Shown piece by piece: positions 4,513-7,057 of a stretch of 7,057 bases of DNA. The stretch spans positions 1 through 7,057 of the forward strand of contig CAISLL010000200.1 of the NCBI GenBank assembly GCA_903886165.1, written 5' to 3'. This DNA is from an uncultured beta proteobacterium (GTDB lineage: Bacteria; Pseudomonadota; Gammaproteobacteria; Burkholderiales; Burkholderiaceae_C). Both the position numbers and the translations under genes were made by a program. Position 1 is the stretch's first letter. Each line of letters begins with the position of its first letter. The notes below the pieces were generated by a model. The model was not told where the DNA came from. It did not search any database and saw only the letters and a program-made list of their open reading frames with translations.

Positions 4513-6566
4513 TGATTCAAAGCCTTCAATGCGCGCGTACTTTCGCCACCGAACAGTTTCACCGCGCCTGGTCTGCTGTCAGGCAGCACCCGTTGCAGGC
4601 GGCTTTGCTGCTCCCGGCCCTGGTGCTGCTTTACGTATTGGTGCTGATTCCGTTCACGCCCGGCATTGGTGACCTGCGCAAGGCAAAGGCCGAGGCACCG
4701 TCGATGCTGCTGGCCGCTGACGGCACCGTGCTGGCCGAATTCAAGCGCATCAACCGCCAGCCAGTCGCACTGGACAAGATCGCCCCGCATGTCGTGAACG
4801 CGCTGATTGCCACCGAAGACCGCCGCTTTTATCAGCACCACGGCATTGATGTATGGCGGCTGGCCGGGGCGGTGCTGAGCACCCTGGGCGGCGATTTGCA
4901 AGGTGGCTCAACCATCACCCAGCAACTGGCGCGCAATCTTTACCCGGAAGAAATTGGCCGCGCCACCAGCGTCACACGCAAGGTCAAGGAGGCCATCACC
5001 GCGCTCAAAATCGAGGCGGTGTACTCCAAGGACGAGATTCTTGAGACCTACCTCAACACCGTGCCCTTTCTGTACAACGCCTTCGGCATTGAAATGGCCG
5101 CGCGCACCTACTTTGACAAGTCGGCCAACGAGCTTGACGTGCTGGAGAGTGCCACACTGATCGGCATGCTCAAGGGCACCAGCTACTACAACCCGGTGCA
5201 AAACCCGGAACGTGCCGTGCAGCGGCGCAACCTGGTGCTGGCGCAAATGGCAAAAAATGGTCACCTGACGTCATTTCGAGTTGAGGTGCTGTCAAAACGC
5301 CCACTGCGCCTGGATTTTGAGCGTCAGGTGGAACCCCTCGGGCTGGCACCCCACGTGGCCCAATACCTTCGCTCATGGCTCATCGCCTGGGCCGACCGGC
5401 GCAACTTTGACCTTCAGGCAGACGGCCTGCGGGTCTACACCACGCTGGACGCGAAGCTGCAGAAAGCGGCCAACCTGGCCGTCACGAAGCAACTGGACCG
5501 ACTGCAGCAGCAGGCCGACGGACGTCGCAAGGATGAGCCGCAGCGCGCCGTGCTACAAGCCGGTTTTCTGGCCCTGGACCCTCGCAACGGGGCAGTACGG
5601 GCCTGGGTCGGCAGCCGCGACTTTGCCCAGGAACAGTTTGACCACGTGAGCCAAGCCCGGCGCCAACCCGGCTCGACCTTCAAGCCCTTTGTGTATGGCG
5701 CGGCGTTCATGCAGGGGTTTGACCCGTCCTATACCTTGATGGACCAACCGGTGAGCATCAAGGTGCCGGGCGGCGAGCCGTGGACACCCAGCGACGACTC
5801 ACCGCCGAGTTATGAGCCCATGACCCTGGGCAGCGGGCTGGCTTACTCCAAAAACACCATCACCGCCCAACTGATGGAAAAAGTGGGTGCGCAGCGCGTC
5901 GGGCAACTGGCGCAGGCCATGGGGGTGCGGCAAAGCAAGCTGGACCTGGTGCCCTCGCTGGCCCTGGGCACCAGCCCGGTCACGCTGCTGGAAATGGTGG
6001 CTGCCTACGGCACCATCGCCAATGGCGGCAGCTACCGGGAGCCGCATCTGGTGCTGCGCGTGGAAGACCGCAACGGCCAAGTACTGGAAAAATTTGAGCC
6101 GGTGACCGAGCGCGAACCCGCCATGCCGCGCCAGCCCGCACTCACACTGGTCAACGCCATGCGCGGCGTGATTGACCGGGGCACGGGTTCTGCCATTCGT
6201 TATCGCTATGGCATTCAGGCCGACGTGGCCGGCAAGACCGGCACCACGCAGGACAACACGGACGGCTGGTTCATCATGATGAACCCTCAGCTGGTGGCGG
6301 GTGCCCGGGTTGGCTTTAACGACAACAGCGTGAAGATGGGATCTTGGGGTCAGGGCGCCCGCAGCGCCCTGCCGATGGTGGGCGATGTCTTCCAGCAGGC
6401 CTTTCGCAACTGGTGGATTGACCCGAAAGTTGAATTCGACATACCCCGCCCTCGGCCACCGCCGCCACCTGAACCAGAAGCTGAGCCAGCTCAGCAGGGC
6501 GACCCGATCGGGGACTTGGTGAACGATGTGATGGGCAAAATCATGCGGCAGTTTCAGCAGGACTGA
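4512..6566 (+). CDS. Class A penicillin-binding protein (PBP1A-type bifunctional transglycosylase/transpeptidase)
   Basis: A 684-residue bifunctional peptidoglycan synthase. A short cytoplasmic tail is followed by one membrane anchor (about 28-48). The glycosyltransferase-51 domain has EDRRFYQHHG with Glu102, GGSTITQQLARNLY (131-144), RKVKEA with Glu160 and EILETYLNTVPFLYNAFGIE (from 175). The transpeptidase domain has STFK with nucleophile Ser388 and Lys391, SKN (446-448) and KTGT (575-578). It polymerises lipid II and crosslinks the strands in the periplasm. At 684 residues it is shorter than E. coli PBP1A (about 850). The linker runs straight from DGLRVYTTLD to GFLALDPRNG, with no room for the OB-like insert of classical PBP1A. 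It may therefore be a second class A PBP, so mrcA is not assigned. The C-terminus is a proline/glutamate-rich tail (about 643-665) and a short amphipathic end. The ATG at 4512 retains the membrane anchor; no Shine-Dalgarno is apparent. It converges on ruvB. Confidence 0.94.
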   Translation: MIQSLQCARTFATEQFHRAWSAVRQHPLQAALLLPALVLLYVLVLIPFTPGIGDLRKAKAEAPSMLLAADGTVLAEFKRINRQPVALDKIAPHVVNALIATEDRRFYQHHGIDVWRLAGAVLSTLGGDLQGGSTITQQLARNLYPEEIGRATSVTRKVKEAITALKIEAVYSKDEILETYLNTVPFLYNAFGIEMAARTYFDKSANELDVLESATLIGMLKGTSYYNPVQNPERAVQRRNLVLAQMAKNGHLTSFRVEVLSKRPLRLDFERQVEPLGLAPHVAQYLRSWLIAWADRRNFDLQADGLRVYTTLDAKLQKAANLAVTKQLDRLQQQADGRRKDEPQRAVLQAGFLALDPRNGAVRAWVGSRDFAQEQFDHVSQARRQPGSTFKPFVYGAAFMQGFDPSYTLMDQPVSIKVPGGEPWTPSDDSPPSYEPMTLGSGLAYSKNTITAQLMEKVGAQRVGQLAQAMGVRQSKLDLVPSLALGTSPVTLLEMVAAYGTIANGGSYREPHLVLRVEDRNGQVLEKFEPVTEREPAMPRQPALTLVNAMRGVIDRGTGSAIRYRYGIQADVAGKTGTTQDNTDGWFIMMNPQLVAGARVGFNDNSVKMGSWGQGARSALPMVGDVFQQAFRNWWIDPKVEFDIPRPRPPPPPEPEAEPAQQGDPIGDLVNDVMGKIMRQFQQD

Positions 6567-6575
6567 AACAACGCA

Positions 6576-7057
6576 TCAGACCCCAAACAGGTCCGGCCCG
6601 CCCTGGTTGGCGGGCGGCGTTACCCCCAGGTGTTTATAGGCCGCCAACGTGGCGATGCGGCCACGCGGGGTGCGCTGCAGGTAGCCCTGCTGGATCAGGT
6701 AGGGTTCGATCACGTCTTCAATGGTTTCACGCTCTTCACCAATGCTGGCAGCAATGTTGTCGAGCCCGACCGGGCCACCGTCAAAACGGTGAATTACAGC
6801 TTCAAGCAGCTTGCGGTCCATCAGGTCAAACCCTTGGGGATCGACATCCAGCATGACCAATGCACGGTTGGCAATGTCGAGCGTGATTTCACCCGCCCCC
6901 TTCACATCGGCATAGTCGCGCACCCGGCGTAGCAGCCGGTTGGCAATGCGTGGTGTGCCGCGTGAGCGCCGGGCAATCTCAAAGCCGCCCTGCTCGTCGG
7001 TGGGCACGTTGAGCAACCCGGCACTGCGCTTGACAATTCGCGCCAATTCCTCCGAGG
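6576..7057 (-). CDS. ruvB: Holliday junction branch-migration ATPase RuvB (C-terminal part)
   Basis: The frame is open from the window's right edge to a TGA at 6578-6576 and gives the last 159 residues, under half of the usual 340-350. It begins [15 protein letters not shown] and contains the sensor-2 segment [18 protein letters not shown], then [30 protein letters not shown] and [17 protein letters not shown], which belong to the AAA+ lid and the DNA-binding winged-helix domain. RuvB forms hexameric rings that drive branch migration of Holliday junctions with RuvA in recombination repair. The Walker A and B motifs lie outside the window. A TTG within it is an internal leucine, not a start. 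The C-terminal tail ([14 protein letters not shown]) is slightly longer than that of E. coli. The identification is certain; the gene is partial because of the window edge. Confidence 0.97.
   Translation of the reverse strand, partial: SEELARIVKRSAGLLNVPTDEQGGFEIARRSRGTPRIANRLLRRVRDYADVKGAGEITLDIANRALVMLDVDPQGFDLMDRKLLEAVIHRFDGGPVGLDNIAASIGEERETIEDVIEPYLIQQGYLQRTPRGRIATLAAYKHLGVTPPANQGGPDLFGV
6596..6615. terminator. Possible bidirectional hairpin at the convergent PBP/ruvB ends
   Basis: GCCCGCC (6596-6602) and GGCGGGC (6609-6615) form a perfect 7-bp GC-only stem with a 6-base loop, 30 bp past the PBP stop and within the last codons of ruvB. No T run follows on either strand, so it is not a canonical rho-independent terminator. 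It is the only strong dyad near the convergent ends, whose stop codons are 9 bp apart. Confidence 0.25.

Noticed and set aside
4359..4901. A leftward 180-codon frame covering the intergenic region before the PBP gene.
   Set aside because: Over two thirds is antisense to the PBP membrane anchor and transglycosylase start; composition is Gln/Arg/His-rich with no recognisable domain.
5250..5320. A mildly AT-rich patch in the PBP gene, considered as another repeat copy.
   Set aside because: It lacks the TAGCT/GCG/dyad layout of the other two tracts, and the protein there reads as normal family sequence leading into a conserved LDFERQ segment.
1..7057. Search for a defence, toxin-antitoxin, secretion, mobile or CRISPR system.
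   Set aside because: Every substantial open stretch is accounted for by housekeeping or conserved genes, with no direct-repeat array, terminal inverted repeats, integrase or transposase.

Overview
The window looks like chromosomal core sequence from a betaproteobacterium of the order Burkholderiales, most likely a Comamonadaceae member (Rhodoferax/Polaromonas/Acidovorax type). The evidence is high GC, G/C-ending codons, the protein flavour of RuvB, TtcA and the class A PBP, and short AT-rich tracts that resemble, from memory, the dispersed intergenic repeats of that family. There are nine protein genes, two of them cut by the window edges. I see no tRNA, rRNA, CRISPR array, transposase, integrase or phage gene, and no stretch over 300 bases lacks a gene.

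Layout. A MidA/NDUFAF7-type SAM methyltransferase runs leftward off the left edge (1-551). Nineteen bases away, a rightward series starts: a pteridine-reductase-like SDR (571-1365), a FolB/FolX-type dihydroneopterin enzyme (1395-1793) and the tRNA thiolase TtcA (1798-2748). These are packed tightly (29 and 4 bp apart) and probably form one transcript. After a short AT-rich gap comes an outer-membrane-type lipoprotein, probably DUF4136 (2778-3377). It overlaps by one base a histidine phosphatase (3377-4015). An 84-residue DUF3297 protein (4091-4345) follows. A 166-bp gap holding two sets of dyads then precedes a class A penicillin-binding protein of 684 residues (4512-6566). That gene converges, 9 bp apart, on the 3' end of ruvB (6576-7057, leftward, C-terminal half only).

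How the genes relate. The SDR and FolB-like enzyme form a plausible pterin/folate pair. The SDR has the Arg-containing TGxxxRxG motif and the Asp-for-Ser active site seen in pteridine reductases, and the FolB-like protein keeps the pterin-site Glu, Tyr, Glu and Lys. TtcA (s2C32 of tRNA), the PBP (peptidoglycan synthesis) and RuvB (Holliday-junction migration) are housekeeping genes with no obvious shared pathway. I found no previously undescribed multi-gene system. The points most worth a second look are the pterin pair, two AT-rich tracts of unusual composition that may be copies of one repeat (one inside the SDR gene, one supplying the lipoprotein's start codon and signal-peptide n-region), and the structured leader of the PBP gene.
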